NCBI GenBank assembly: GCA_002309055.1
Contig: DBWO01000052.1
Coordinates: forward strand, 3,640-29,308
Direction: 5' to 3'
Source of the DNA: Ruminococcaceae bacterium UBA1236
Lineage (GTDB): Bacteria > Bacillota > Clostridia > Oscillospirales > Acutalibacteraceae
Length of the DNA: 25,669 bases
Positions 7,765 to 16,236 of the stretch are shown here, piece after piece. The translations under genes and the position numbers were made by a program. Numbering within the stretch: the stretch's first letter is position 1; each line of letters begins with the position of its first letter. The notes under the pieces are model-generated. The model saw only the letters and a program-made list of their open reading frames with translations. It was not told the DNA's origin and did not search any database.

Positions 7765-8997
7765 ATGGAATACAAGGTTTCCGTTATTGTGCCCGCATAT
7801 AACAGTGAAAATACTCTGCCCGGGACTCTTGATTGTCTTCTCGGGCAGAGCATTCATAATGAAACGGAAATAATCCCCGTTAACGACGGATCAACCGACA
7901 AAACCGCGGAGATAATCGCGGAATACGCCGGAAAACACAGCAACATTTTCCCGGTAAATAAAGAAAACGGCGGCGTTTCGTCCGCGAGAAACGCGGGGCT
8001 CGAAAAAGCGAGAGGCAAATATGTGCTGTTCCTTGACGCGGACGACCTCATCACGGAAAATACGCTTGAGAGCGTTTATGATTCACTCGGGAAAACGGGA
8101 GCGGACTGCGCCGTTTTCCGCCTTTCGAGATTCGGCTTCGGCGGCAGCGAGTATAACCCCGTGACGCAGGAGCTCGCGAAAGAGGAAAGCATTTCTTATG
8201 ATGACAAGCGCCTTCTCTGGACTTTTCTTATAGGCAACAAATGCTTCAGAAGGCGGGCGGTGCTTGACTCGGGCGCGCTGTTTCCTCCCACCGCCTACTG
8301 CGAGGACGGCGTTTTCTGGGTACGATTCCTTATGAGAAACAAGGCGAAGGTAATGGGTGTTTACGGCGGTGAATGCCGCTACAGAAGACAGGACCCGTGT
8401 GAAAAAGCGAGCGTCACGCAGACGATGAAGCCCTCGCTTGTTGATGATTTCTTCAAATCCTGCGGGCTTATTCTCGACGAACTTGAAAGCAATGAGCTTA
8501 TTGAGGAAATGCGCCTTAAAATCTGCCGCACGGTGACAAACGAGTTTTACAGACGGCTGTGGCAGGCGGATGACGGAATACTTAAAACGCTTGAAAGCGG
8601 ATATAACAAATACAAAGCGATTCTCTCGCCCGAAAGCGTTCAGAGGCTCAGGGAGTACGATGCCGATATAGGCGAACCCGTATTCTCGCGGGAAAAGGTC
8701 GCCGCAAACCCGAAAATCTCTGTTTCGGCGGACAGGCCGACGGAAGAATTTCTGCTCTCGCTTTACAGCCAGACGATGCCTCTCTTTGAGCTTGTGACAA
8801 ACAACGCCGGAAGCTTTGATTCTTTTGAAAACGTTAATCACGGAAAGGCGAAAGCGCCTGTTGAGATAAGCTTCAAGGGAAATGAAAAGCTTGACCCGCG
8901 TATGCTCAGGGCTGTGCTTTTGCTCAAAAGCAAGGCGCCGTTTATGCCCTGCGCTTTGCTGAAAAAAGCGGCCGAAACCTATCTTAAAAGTCACTGA
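7765..8997 (+). CDS. GT2 glycosyltransferase with unassigned C-terminal region
   Basis: 410 residues. The first 220 or so form a clear GT2 domain: KVSVIVPAYNSENTL, VNDGSTDKT, GGVSSARNAGLEKARGKYVLFLDADD with the DAD metal motif, and a later YCEDGVFWVRF. The last 100 or so residues (after about 310) match no domain I recognise. The enzyme may decorate the polyol-phosphate chain or add a backbone sugar; the acceptor is unknown. ATG 7765, with GGGAG at 7752-7756, is preferred to a GTG at 7750 that overlaps tarJ. It follows tarJ by two bases and precedes the TagF-family gene by eleven. Confidence 0.88.
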   Translation: MEYKVSVIVPAYNSENTLPGTLDCLLGQSIHNETEIIPVNDGSTDKTAEIIAEYAGKHSNIFPVNKENGGVSSARNAGLEKARGKYVLFLDADDLITENTLESVYDSLGKTGADCAVFRLSRFGFGGSEYNPVTQELAKEESISYDDKRLLWTFLIGNKCFRRRAVLDSGALFPPTAYCEDGVFWVRFLMRNKAKVMGVYGGECRYRRQDPCEKASVTQTMKPSLVDDFFKSCGLILDELESNELIEEMRLKICRTVTNEFYRRLWQADDGILKTLESGYNKYKAILSPESVQRLREYDADIGEPVFSREKVAANPKISVSADRPTEEFLLSLYSQTMPLFELVTNNAGSFDSFENVNHGKAKAPVEISFKGNEKLDPRMLRAVLLLKSKAPFMPCALLKKAAETYLKSH

Positions 8998-9008
8998 AGG
9001 ATGAAAAA

Positions 9009-10109
9009 ATGAAAAAACTGCTGTATTTTCTGTTTGCCTTAAACTTTAATATATGCAGGATTTTCCCCGTCAGGAAAAACCGTGTCACATTCCTCGCCCC
9101 CCATAAGGGAGGCGGGCACGATTCGCTTGCCGCGCTCGCGTCCTACATTGACGCGCTCGGCGGCTATGAAACGGTTTTTGTTTCATCCTCTCCCTCGGGC
9201 CTTAAGGCGAAAATCGCTTTTTTGCTCTTTGCCCCCGCAAAACTCGCGAGATCAAAGTATATATTCCTTAACGATAACTTTATGCCGATGGCATCGCTGA
9301 ATTTTTCGCCCGGAACGGTTATCACACAGCTCTGGCATGGTGAGGGCGCTTTTAAAAAATTCGGCCTTATGACAGACCTCAGTGATGAAATCAGGCAGCG
9401 CGAAGAAAAAATCGGCAAAAAGCTCACCTGGGTTATCTGCACATCCGAAAATGTGCGTGAGGTTTACGCCGGGGCTTTCGGCACCGATATCGGCAGGGTC
9501 GCCGCACTCGGATCGCCCCGGATTGACCGCCTTCTCTCCTGCAAAAACAGGGAGGAAATCCTCGAAAAGTTTTACGCCCTTTACCCCGAAACAAGGGGTA
9601 AAAAGCTTGTGCTTTACGCCCCTACATTCAGGGACAATCCGCAGGATGACGGCGGAATTTTAAATCACATCGACGGCAAAAAGTTTGAAGAGGAACTCGG
9701 GAACGGATACGCCCTGCTTGTGAAGCTTCATCCGCAGGTAAATTCGGGCGAGAAAGCGCCGCACACCATTGACGTGACGGACCTTGATATTTCCGACCTC
9801 ACTCTCATCTGCGATGTGCTCGTGACGGATTATTCCTCCGTATGCATGGATTTTGCTCTTCTCGGAAAGCCCTGTGTTTTTTATGCCTATGACCTTGAGA
9901 AATACAGGGATGAGCGCTCATTCTGTTTCGGATACGAGGACTATGTGCCCGGCGAAATCGTCAGAGATTTTGAGGGCGTTATAAACGCAATAAATAATCC
10001 CCGGAGCGGCGATAAACTCGAACGCTTCAGAGATTTCAATTTTGATTATACGGATTGTCTTAATACAAAACGCGTGGCGGATTTTGTGCTTAAAGGTGAG
10101 CGCGGATAA
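9009..10109 (+). CDS. CDP-polyol phosphotransferase, TagF/TarL family
   Basis: 366 residues. Member of the CDP-glycerol/CDP-ribitol glycerophosphotransferase family (PF04464), which transfers polyol phosphate from the CDP donor to a lipid-linked chain. Visible motifs are TQLWHGEGAFKKFG (WHG at 109-111), LYAPTFRD (202-209), KLHP (239-242) and VTDYSSVCMDF (272-282), the last forming part of the donor pocket. The short length suggests a primase or single-domain enzyme, since many polymerases of the family are longer. With tarI/tarJ upstream, CDP-ribitol is the likely donor, but CDP-glycerol cannot be excluded. Its last 20 bp overlap the oppositely oriented paralogue. Confidence 0.9.
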   Translation: MKKLLYFLFALNFNICRIFPVRKNRVTFLAPHKGGGHDSLAALASYIDALGGYETVFVSSSPSGLKAKIAFLLFAPAKLARSKYIFLNDNFMPMASLNFSPGTVITQLWHGEGAFKKFGLMTDLSDEIRQREEKIGKKLTWVICTSENVREVYAGAFGTDIGRVAALGSPRIDRLLSCKNREEILEKFYALYPETRGKKLVLYAPTFRDNPQDDGGILNHIDGKKFEEELGNGYALLVKLHPQVNSGEKAPHTIDVTDLDISDLTLICDVLVTDYSSVCMDFALLGKPCVFYAYDLEKYRDERSFCFGYEDYVPGEIVRDFEGVINAINNPRSGDKLERFRDFNFDYTDCLNTKRVADFVLKGERG

Positions 10110-11205
10110 TATCCGCGAGCCTTTCGGTTGACTTGCCGTCACACGCGCCGAGCTGCTCAAGGCGGAATCTTTCGATTCTGTCAAGGGGCGGCTTTTCTTT
10201 TGCCTGTCTTATGAGCGTGAGAAGCTCTTCGGGCTTTTCCGTCATTTCTCCGGGCAGGTCATCGGGAAATCTGATGTAAAAACCTCTCTCATATTCCGAA
10301 ACATCCGGGCAGTAAAACACCATTGGTTTTCCGCACAGGGTCGCGTCGTGCGCTACGGAGGAATAATCCGTTATCACAACATCCGCGGCGCTCACGAGCG
10401 AGAGAGTTGAGCACTCGGTCATATCCTTTATATTCGGGTAATCTTTACCGGTGAATTTATAATCCGCGAGGGGGTGACGGCTTATGATGAATATTTCGTC
10501 GTCATTCAGGTTTTCCGAAAGCGCGTCAAAATCAATGCCCGGGTCGTAAACGCATTTTATGCCGTCTTTTTCGCGGAAGGTGGGGCAGTAAAGATAGATT
10601 GTTTTGCCTCTGAGGGACGGATGGGATGCAAAGAATTCCTCACGGAGCTTTTCACGGCTGTTTATGATTATATCTGTTTTGGGCAGGCCCGTGGCTATGC
10701 AGATTTTTTCGTCAATGCCGAAGGCGCCCGCAAACACCCTGCGCGCATATTCGCTTGTCACCGCGACCGCGCTGTACTGCGTGTGCGACTTTCTGTCCTG
10801 CACGGGGGATATGTCTGTTTTCGCGTCAAGCGCAAACTTCTTGAAAGCGCCGCAGCCGTGCCATATCTGCATAAGAAACTGATTTTCTTTCAGCTTTATC
10901 ACGCGCATATACCGGCAGTAATCGTCCGTTACAATCACCTTTGAGGTCATAAGTGTGCGATACGCCTTCGCCTTCTGAAGGTTTGAGTGAGGCAGCTTCG
11001 CGGCAAAAATCACCTTTTTGCATCCGAGCGCGTCATAAAGGGCGCCGGCGTTGTCGAGCAGGGCGCCGTTTTCCCTGATTGTGTAAAAACAGACTCTGTT
11101 TTTTACGGGCAGTTTTGAGCAGAAATCCACCCAGAATCTGTTGAGAAATTTCAGTATCGCCCTGCGTCCGGCAGGGGAAATTATTCTCTTTAATAATTCT
11201 TTCAT
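10090..11205 (-). CDS. CDP-polyol phosphotransferase, TagF/TarL family (second, opposite strand)
   Basis: 371 residues and clearly homologous to its convergent neighbour: MQIWHGCGAFKKFA (WHG 115-117), YCPTFRE (206-212), SRHP (242-245) and ITDYSSVAHD (278-287) fall in the same order. It probably transfers a polyol phosphate to the wall polymer. The ATG at 11205 is preferred: GGTGA lies six bases upstream and an extended -10 sits at 11224-11229, whereas the longest frame (to 11277) would have to start upstream of that promoter. An ATG at 11223 is the other option. It is a single-gene unit divergent from the lipid kinase. Its stop lies inside the neighbour's reading frame. Confidence 0.9.
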   Translation of the reverse strand: MKELLKRIISPAGRRAILKFLNRFWVDFCSKLPVKNRVCFYTIRENGALLDNAGALYDALGCKKVIFAAKLPHSNLQKAKAYRTLMTSKVIVTDDYCRYMRVIKLKENQFLMQIWHGCGAFKKFALDAKTDISPVQDRKSHTQYSAVAVTSEYARRVFAGAFGIDEKICIATGLPKTDIIINSREKLREEFFASHPSLRGKTIYLYCPTFREKDGIKCVYDPGIDFDALSENLNDDEIFIISRHPLADYKFTGKDYPNIKDMTECSTLSLVSAADVVITDYSSVAHDATLCGKPMVFYCPDVSEYERGFYIRFPDDLPGEMTEKPEELLTLIRQAKEKPPLDRIERFRLEQLGACDGKSTERLADIIRAHL

Positions 11206-11223
11206 CTCATTCACCGCTACCAT

Positions 11224-11250
11224 TTTATACCAAAAACGGCAATTACACAA
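11224..11250 (-). promoter_or_regulatory. Probable extended -10 promoter for the minus-strand TagF-family gene
   Basis: Read on the minus strand, TTGTGT (11250-11245) and TGG-TATAAA (11232-11224) are separated by 15 bp. The TG dinucleotide one base before the -10 fits the extended -10 class, which tolerates poor spacing. Transcription would begin near 11217, consistent with the ATG at 11205. Confidence 0.5.
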
Positions 11251-11308
11251 CATAAATTTTATTGTGCATACCCGCAAATGTGTCTAATTGCTTATTAACA
11301 CTTTTATA

Positions 11309-11337
11309 TTGAATAAATTATTCTATTATGGTACTAT
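11309..11337 (+). promoter_or_regulatory. Possible promoter for the lipid kinase gene
   Basis: TTGAAT and TACTAT with 17-bp spacing lie in the AT-rich divergent gap. The -10 is weak; TATTAT at 11324-11329 is an alternative without a good -35. Confidence 0.4.
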
Positions 11338-11382
11338 TTTGAGCACGATATCTTTGCGCATTCCAAAAATGAGGTATTATTT

Positions 11383-12519
11383 ATGGCAAAAAAGAAAGCA
11401 CTTTTAATAGTTAATCCGACCGCGGGAAAAAACAAAACGAGGTCAGGCACATTCGACATCGTTGAGAAGTTTTCCGATGCGGACTATGATTTTGATGTAA
11501 AAACCACGACCTGCCAGGGCGACGCCACAAACATTGTTGAAAAATATATCGGCGACAATGATATGGTTGTCTGCTGCGGCGGCGACGGCACATTCAACGA
11601 AACGATAAACGGCGTTATGAAGCTGCCCCGCAGAGTGCCTATCGGCTACATTCCCGCGGGCTCAACAAACGATCTTGCGAGCACCATAGGCCTGCCCGTA
11701 GGCGACATAGCAAAGGCAACGGACACAATCATCGACGGTCACAAAAACGCTTACGATATCGGCCTTTTCAACAACAGGTTTTTTGCTTATGTCGCTTCAT
11801 TCGGCGCGGCAACATCTCTGTCATACAACACGCCGCAGAAGATGAAAAACGTTCTCGGTCACGCCGCTTACGTAATAAACGGTTTTGTTATTCAGATAGT
11901 CCCGCTCCTCAGGAGTTTAAAGCCCATTCACGCGCGCATTGAATATGATGACCAGGTGATGGAAGACGATTTTTATTTCGGAGCGATTTCAAACTCCACA
12001 TCGGTCGGCGGCATATTCAAGTTTGACAGAAACGACGTAAAGCTTGATGACGGTAAGTTTGAGGTGCTCCTCGTAAGAGGTCTCAAGAGCCCCCTCGAGA
12101 GCTTCGGCCTTCTCAACAAAATCCGCCACAGACAGTACGACGGCGAAAAGATAATATACTTCAAGTCTTCAACTGTGAGAATCTCTTTTGACAAGGAAAT
12201 CCCCTGGACCCTTGACGGTGAATTCGGCGGAAACCAGAAGGAAGTATATTTTGCCGTGCTTAACCGCGCTATAGATATTTTCTCGGCTGAAAATCCGATT
12301 TTCCTCGGCAGCAAGGTGGACATCCCCGTCTTTGATGTTGCGGAGGCAAACACCGAGGAAGCAAAGAAAGAGAGCCCGCAGGAGAGATTCACTAAATTCA
12401 GGCGCAGGAAAAAGAACGCCGAAGAGGCAAAGCACGAAAAGGAAAAAGCAGAGGAAACTCCTGCCGAAGCTCCGGAAGTTCCGGCGGAAGAAACCGCGGA
12501 AACCGAAGAAAAAGAATAA
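11383..12519 (+). CDS. Diacylglycerol kinase-like lipid kinase with acidic C-terminal tail
   Basis: 378 residues. DagK/YegS-family enzyme that phosphorylates diacylglycerol or a related lipid with ATP; in Gram-positives DgkB recycles diacylglycerol released during lipoteichoic acid synthesis. LLIVNPTAGK (7-16), CGGDGTFNETING (65-77) and PIGYIPAGSTNDLA (86-99) form the nucleotide-binding site; a later TLDGEFGG is also typical. The family core ends near residue 315. The remaining 60 or so residues are low complexity, first basic (FRRRKK) and then rich in Glu, Ala and Pro. The RBS is GAGGTATT before the ATG. A role beside the wall-polymer genes is plausible but inferred. Confidence 0.93.
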   Translation: MAKKKALLIVNPTAGKNKTRSGTFDIVEKFSDADYDFDVKTTTCQGDATNIVEKYIGDNDMVVCCGGDGTFNETINGVMKLPRRVPIGYIPAGSTNDLASTIGLPVGDIAKATDTIIDGHKNAYDIGLFNNRFFAYVASFGAATSLSYNTPQKMKNVLGHAAYVINGFVIQIVPLLRSLKPIHARIEYDDQVMEDDFYFGAISNSTSVGGIFKFDRNDVKLDDGKFEVLLVRGLKSPLESFGLLNKIRHRQYDGEKIIYFKSSTVRISFDKEIPWTLDGEFGGNQKEVYFAVLNRAIDIFSAENPIFLGSKVDIPVFDVAEANTEEAKKESPQERFTKFRRRKKNAEEAKHEKEKAEETPAEAPEVPAEETAETEEKE

Positions 12520-12520
12520 T

Positions 12521-12556
12521 CAAAAAAGACCGCCCGAGGGCGGTCTTAATTTTTCA
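12521..12556. terminator. Bidirectional terminator between convergent genes
   Basis: AAGACCGCCC-GA-GGGCGGTCTT, an almost perfect 10-bp inverted repeat (12526-12547), has an A run on the left and TTAATTTTT on the right, so it works for both strands. It overlaps the last codon of the minus-strand gene by three bases. Confidence 0.92.
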
Positions 12557-13471
12557 GCTTTCGTTATTATCCGTTTTTTCTTCGTCTTCTTCGGTTATTT
12601 CACCGGTTTCTTCTTCTGTTTCTGCGGGAACATCTTCTTCGGTTTCATCCGAAAAGACCGGTTCCTCTTCCTCCGCCTTCGGGAGCCGAAGAGGTATGCG
12701 CTTGAGGAAGCAGACTGTCGCGAGAATGAGGAAAAGCCACGTGATTACCCACAGCGCGGAAACGGCGCTGTAGAAGCCTGTTTCCTTAAAATAAACAATG
12801 TTCAGCGCGATTATCACCGCGTTCAGGATATAAATGAAATTGACCGGCAAAACGGCGTTTGCTTTTTTCTTCTTGTAGCCCGTCTGCGCCGCAGCGTAGA
12901 GGGGCACATAAGGCAGGAAGAATTTCTCAAAGAATGTCTGCTTTGAATAATCGCTTGTGCCGCCGTATTTCTTTGTGAGGATAATTCTCACAACAAAGGC
13001 CGTTATCGCAAGGCATACCGAGAAGATTACAAGGAATATGAGATAAAGCGTTGTCTCGGTGACGACAAAGGCGGAGCGGAATAACATAAGCCAGAGCCTG
13101 AAGGCGAGCACCGCGATTGATGAGCCGAGAAGACCCTGCGAGGCTATGGAAGCGGCAATCTTGATTCTCGGGCTCGTATTCTGCGCCGCCATCTTCATAA
13201 AGAATATGCCGAAAAATACGGGCGCGAATCTGAAGAGAAATGTGCCGTCAACAAAGTGCGCCGCGCCGCTTACAAGAAGCAGGGAAATAAGCGGCAGGGG
13301 TTTTGCCTTAAAGCCCGCGATTATCATAAAGCAGATAAAGATTGCGGCGTAAATAAGACGTTCTTTTACCCCGTTTATATTGCCGAAAACGCGGTATCTG
13401 AAAATGTTATATGCCAGAAAAACGGCAAAAAGGAAAATGCAGAAGAGTATATTTTTTACTGTTTTTTTCAT
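12554..13471 (-). CDS. Uncharacterised polytopic membrane protein with acidic tail
   Basis: 305 residues, family not recognised. About eight hydrophobic segments can be seen, from NILFCIFLFAVFLAYNIF at the N-terminus to ALWVITWLFLILATVCFL near residue 250. The last 45 or so residues are strongly acidic (EEEEP, ETEEDVPAETEEE) and presumably cytoplasmic or surface exposed depending on topology. A GGGGGTG RBS precedes the ATG. It is the last gene of the minus-strand operon, 13 bases after the preceding membrane protein gene, and converges with the lipid kinase, which also has an acidic tail. No catalytic motif is apparent. Confidence 0.8.
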   Translation of the reverse strand: MKKTVKNILFCIFLFAVFLAYNIFRYRVFGNINGVKERLIYAAIFICFMIIAGFKAKPLPLISLLLVSGAAHFVDGTFLFRFAPVFFGIFFMKMAAQNTSPRIKIAASIASQGLLGSSIAVLAFRLWLMLFRSAFVVTETTLYLIFLVIFSVCLAITAFVVRIILTKKYGGTSDYSKQTFFEKFFLPYVPLYAAAQTGYKKKKANAVLPVNFIYILNAVIIALNIVYFKETGFYSAVSALWVITWLFLILATVCFLKRIPLRLPKAEEEEPVFSDETEEDVPAETEEETGEITEEDEEKTDNNES

Positions 13472-13484
13472 TTACGACACCCCC

Positions 13485-14819
13485 TTAACCGAATGAAACA
13501 AGTGCCGTAACGGCATAGACAAAGTAATATGAGGCAACGAGTCTCCAATCAAGCGACAGGACTTTGCCGCGGATAATTTCTTTTGCCCTATCCTCTTTGT
13601 AAACCGCATAGAAAAAGTATGCCGTGAGAATAATGAAAGCGGGAGCAAACCAGCGCATTATATCCGTGGAATTAAGAAGGCCGATGATAACGCTGAAGGG
13701 GTAGTGCGCCATACCGAGGAAATAACAGAATTTTTTAAGCTTTGAGCTTTCGGCCTTTATCATCTTTATCCAGAACGAATAGATGAATATAATCAGCGGC
13801 ATGCACAGAGCGATAACATAAGGGGCCTTGAACGCTTTCTCAACGACGCTTCCGTCAATGTGAAACGCGATATAAATCTGTGAAAACGCGAGATTGATGA
13901 GACTGAGAAGGGGGGCGGGAAGATTCCATTTGATTTCCGGAATCAGCCCCTTGCCGATATATCCGTACTGTCTGCCTATCTCCACACTGCTTGTGACATA
14001 ATCCCTGTAAAAAGCCATATCATAATAGTGCGTGTCAACTCTTTCGGCTTCGGGGCCTGCTCGTTTTACAAGCTCTGCGCGGAATTCCTCGAGAGGCAGC
14101 CTGATGTTGATACTGTCATTTTTAATGAAACAGAAAAATGCCGCGAGAGAAACCACCGACGAAATCACAAGGATGGCAGCATACGCGCTTTTCTCTTTTT
14201 TGTCTTCGGCGCAGGCGGCCTTGTAAAGAAGAATCATGCAGGCAAAAGCCACATATGAAATGATAACGGCGTAGTGAACCATCATCATAAGGAAAAGCAG
14301 AACGGGAGCAACAAACTTAAGATATTTGTTCTCAACGAAGAACATGAATATAAGCGCGAGGTAAAACCAGTATGAATTCAGCGAGCCGAGATCCCAGGCA
14401 TATACGCAGAAGGAGCAGGGACCAGCGAAAAAGAAGAAGGCGATAACGGTGAGCGCGCGCCTTGTTTTTCTGTCCTTTGCCGATGTTACGACTTTTGCGG
14501 TAAGGAATGAAAGCGCGGCAAAAGACACAAGGAGCAGAACCGTTTCGAAAACCGTCACATTTTTTATTGTCGGCTGTTTAAAGAACAGGTTAAACAGCGC
14601 GCCCGGCAGAATCTTTGAGCAGAAACCGAGCTTGAAATCAACAAGGTGATAGGTAAAGACCGTGTTTGTGACAGAGCGGAAAAGCCCGCCGAGAATTACA
14701 AAATAGTTATAAAGGCACAAAAACAGGAAGAAGACGGCGGTATAGACGGGCCACGTCGCTTTTGCGCCGTTTGTCTGTTTCGGGTTTATTGAGTTTTCGG
14801 GTTTTTTGACTGTTTCCAT
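13485..14819 (-). CDS. Uncharacterised large polytopic membrane protein
   Basis: 444 residues, about ten or more hydrophobic segments after a polar N-terminal stretch of about 22 residues. The early loop TYHLVDFKLGFCSKILPGALF and the large loop after the middle helices (rich in charged residues, RAGPEAERVDTHYYDMAFY) have the general look of lipid-linked-sugar glycosyltransferases of the GT-C type, but no DXD-like motif is decisive and I do not assign a function. The RBS ACGGAGAT lies upstream of the ATG. It follows the hydrolase gene by 28 bases in the same operon. Confidence 0.8.
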   Translation of the reverse strand: METVKKPENSINPKQTNGAKATWPVYTAVFFLFLCLYNYFVILGGLFRSVTNTVFTYHLVDFKLGFCSKILPGALFNLFFKQPTIKNVTVFETVLLLVSFAALSFLTAKVVTSAKDRKTRRALTVIAFFFFAGPCSFCVYAWDLGSLNSYWFYLALIFMFFVENKYLKFVAPVLLFLMMMVHYAVIISYVAFACMILLYKAACAEDKKEKSAYAAILVISSVVSLAAFFCFIKNDSINIRLPLEEFRAELVKRAGPEAERVDTHYYDMAFYRDYVTSSVEIGRQYGYIGKGLIPEIKWNLPAPLLSLINLAFSQIYIAFHIDGSVVEKAFKAPYVIALCMPLIIFIYSFWIKMIKAESSKLKKFCYFLGMAHYPFSVIIGLLNSTDIMRWFAPAFIILTAYFFYAVYKEDRAKEIIRGKVLSLDWRLVASYYFVYAVTALVSFG

Positions 14820-14847
14820 AACAAAATCAAATCTCCGTTTTCAAGTT

Positions 14848-15786
14848 TTACAGTGAATTCGCCGCGAGAAAATCACAGGTCACGCCGGCAAGCTCTTCGC
14901 TTCTGTCCTCAATGCACTGATGACCCGCGCCCTTGACCTCGTACTTTGTCGCAAAATCAAAGGTTTCATTCACAATTGATTTCTGAGAATTATTGAGGAT
15001 AATATCCTTCTCGGCCTGGCAGAGGAGCACGGGCGCCTTTATGTTTTTCGCGCTTTCCATGTCGGTCGCTTTTACATTGTACATCATTTCGCACAGGCCC
15101 TTGCCGAAGCCGTCGTAATAAAGCGGGTCGGTAACGCCGGAAAGGTCGTAATTTGCGGCAAACTCGAAGTTGTTTGTTGCCATCCACACCACCGCTCTCA
15201 CAAGCGGGCTCACCTTGCCGCCGAGGCGGAAGAAAGCATCCATCGCGTTTTCGGTGAGCTTCAGCTTGACGAGTTTTTCCGCCCACGCGGGGAATTCATC
15301 CTGCGGGCAGGGGCAGTAGAGAAGGAGCGCTTTTACGGGCACGGCGCAGGCAATGTTGATTGCCACTCCGCCGCCCATAGAGTGCCCGGCGATTATCCAT
15401 TCGTCCGCCGGGGCGATGCTCTTCATAAGCGCGATTATGATATCCTCGCGCGGTATTATCTCCATATCCGCGGTTTCCCTTGTGCTGAAGCCGAAGTCGG
15501 GCAGGTCCGCGAGCACGCATTCATAGCCCTTTTCGCTCATTTCGGCCGCCATATTGCGCCAGGAGTAGGTGCTGCACATAAAGCCGTGAAGCATCAGTAT
15601 CCTGCCTTTGAAACCGCCCTTCGCGGGGATTATTCTGTAATGTATGTCATAGTCGCCGATTTCAAAAAATCTGCTGTCCTCAAACGGCCTGAATTCCTCG
15701 CTGCCTGCGGCAAAGGCACACAGGAGAGGGGAGAACGAAAGGGCAAATACCAGCAGAAGAACAAGAGCTTTTTTCACCTTTTTCAT
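14848..15786 (-). CDS. Exported alpha/beta hydrolase
   Basis: 312 residues. A signal peptide is clear: positive MKKVKK, hydrophobic core, and a likely signal peptidase I site after AFA near residue 26. The mature part is an alpha/beta hydrolase: oxyanion-region LHGF (67-70), nucleophile S136 in GHSMGG, acid D261 in CQAEKD, and H289 in GAGHQ. A helical cap (about 150-240) lies between. The substrate is unknown; an ester or lipid at the cell surface is plausible. The ATG shares its A with the TGA stop of dut (TGATG), so it is translationally coupled; a GTG one codon earlier is possible. Confidence 0.9.
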   Translation of the reverse strand: MKKVKKALVLLLVFALSFSPLLCAFAAGSEEFRPFEDSRFFEIGDYDIHYRIIPAKGGFKGRILMLHGFMCSTYSWRNMAAEMSEKGYECVLADLPDFGFSTRETADMEIIPREDIIIALMKSIAPADEWIIAGHSMGGGVAINIACAVPVKALLLYCPCPQDEFPAWAEKLVKLKLTENAMDAFFRLGGKVSPLVRAVVWMATNNFEFAANYDLSGVTDPLYYDGFGKGLCEMMYNVKATDMESAKNIKAPVLLCQAEKDIILNNSQKSIVNETFDFATKYEVKGAGHQCIEDRSEELAGVTCDFLAANSL

Positions 15787-16229
15787 CACTGCTTACCCGT
15801 TGAGCCGAAGCCGCCGGCTCCCCTTTCAGTTTCACCTAAGCTGTCTGCCTCCTCAGGCTCGATGAGAGAAACGGGCATAATCACAAGCTGCGCTATTCTC
15901 TCGCCTGGAGTGATTGTGTAGGTCTCTTTAAGCTGATTGATAACTCCCACGCAGATTTCACCGCGATAATCGCTGTCTATAACTCCCACGGAATTAAGCA
16001 GGCCTATGCCGTGCTTGATCGCGAGGCCGCTTCGCGCGAACACAAATGCGCCGAGTTCAGGCGAGGGGAGTTCAATTGCTATGCCTGTCGGGATAACCGC
16101 CTTTTCGCCGCCCTCGAGGGTGATGGGCTCATCAATGCAGGCGTAAAGGTCCATACCGGCGCTTCCCGGGGTTGCCCTGAAGGGGATTTTCGCGTTTTCA
16201 TTCAGCTTTTTGATTTTGAGTTTATCCAT
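15786..16229 (-). CDS. dut: dUTP pyrophosphatase (dUTPase)
   Basis: 147 residues, the usual length for the trimeric all-beta enzyme. It hydrolyses dUTP to dUMP and pyrophosphate, keeping uracil out of DNA and feeding dTMP synthesis. All five motifs are visible: AGMDLYA (24-30), ARSGLAIKHG (65-74), GVIDSDYRGE (82-91), RIAQLVI (111-117) and the C-terminal P-loop-like RGAGGFGSTG (136-145). The RBS AGGTG overlaps the tail of the FemX-like gene, seven bases away. Its place between a wall-precursor enzyme and an exported hydrolase looks like operon convenience, not functional linkage. Confidence 0.97.
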   Translation of the reverse strand: MDKLKIKKLNENAKIPFRATPGSAGMDLYACIDEPITLEGGEKAVIPTGIAIELPSPELGAFVFARSGLAIKHGIGLLNSVGVIDSDYRGEICVGVINQLKETYTITPGERIAQLVIMPVSLIEPEEADSLGETERGAGGFGSTGKQ

Positions 16230-16236
16230 AACACAC

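Noticed and set aside
8083..8994. 303-codon open frame on the minus strand opposite the third GT2 gene
   Set aside because: It is fully antisense to a clear GT2 coding sequence, has arginine/histidine-rich composition typical of shadow frames, and no ribosome site or domain.
11206..11277. Longer N-terminus for the minus-strand TagF-family protein
   Set aside because: The extra residues are Cys/Phe-rich and unlike the family, and they would be encoded upstream of the likely -10 at 11224-11229.
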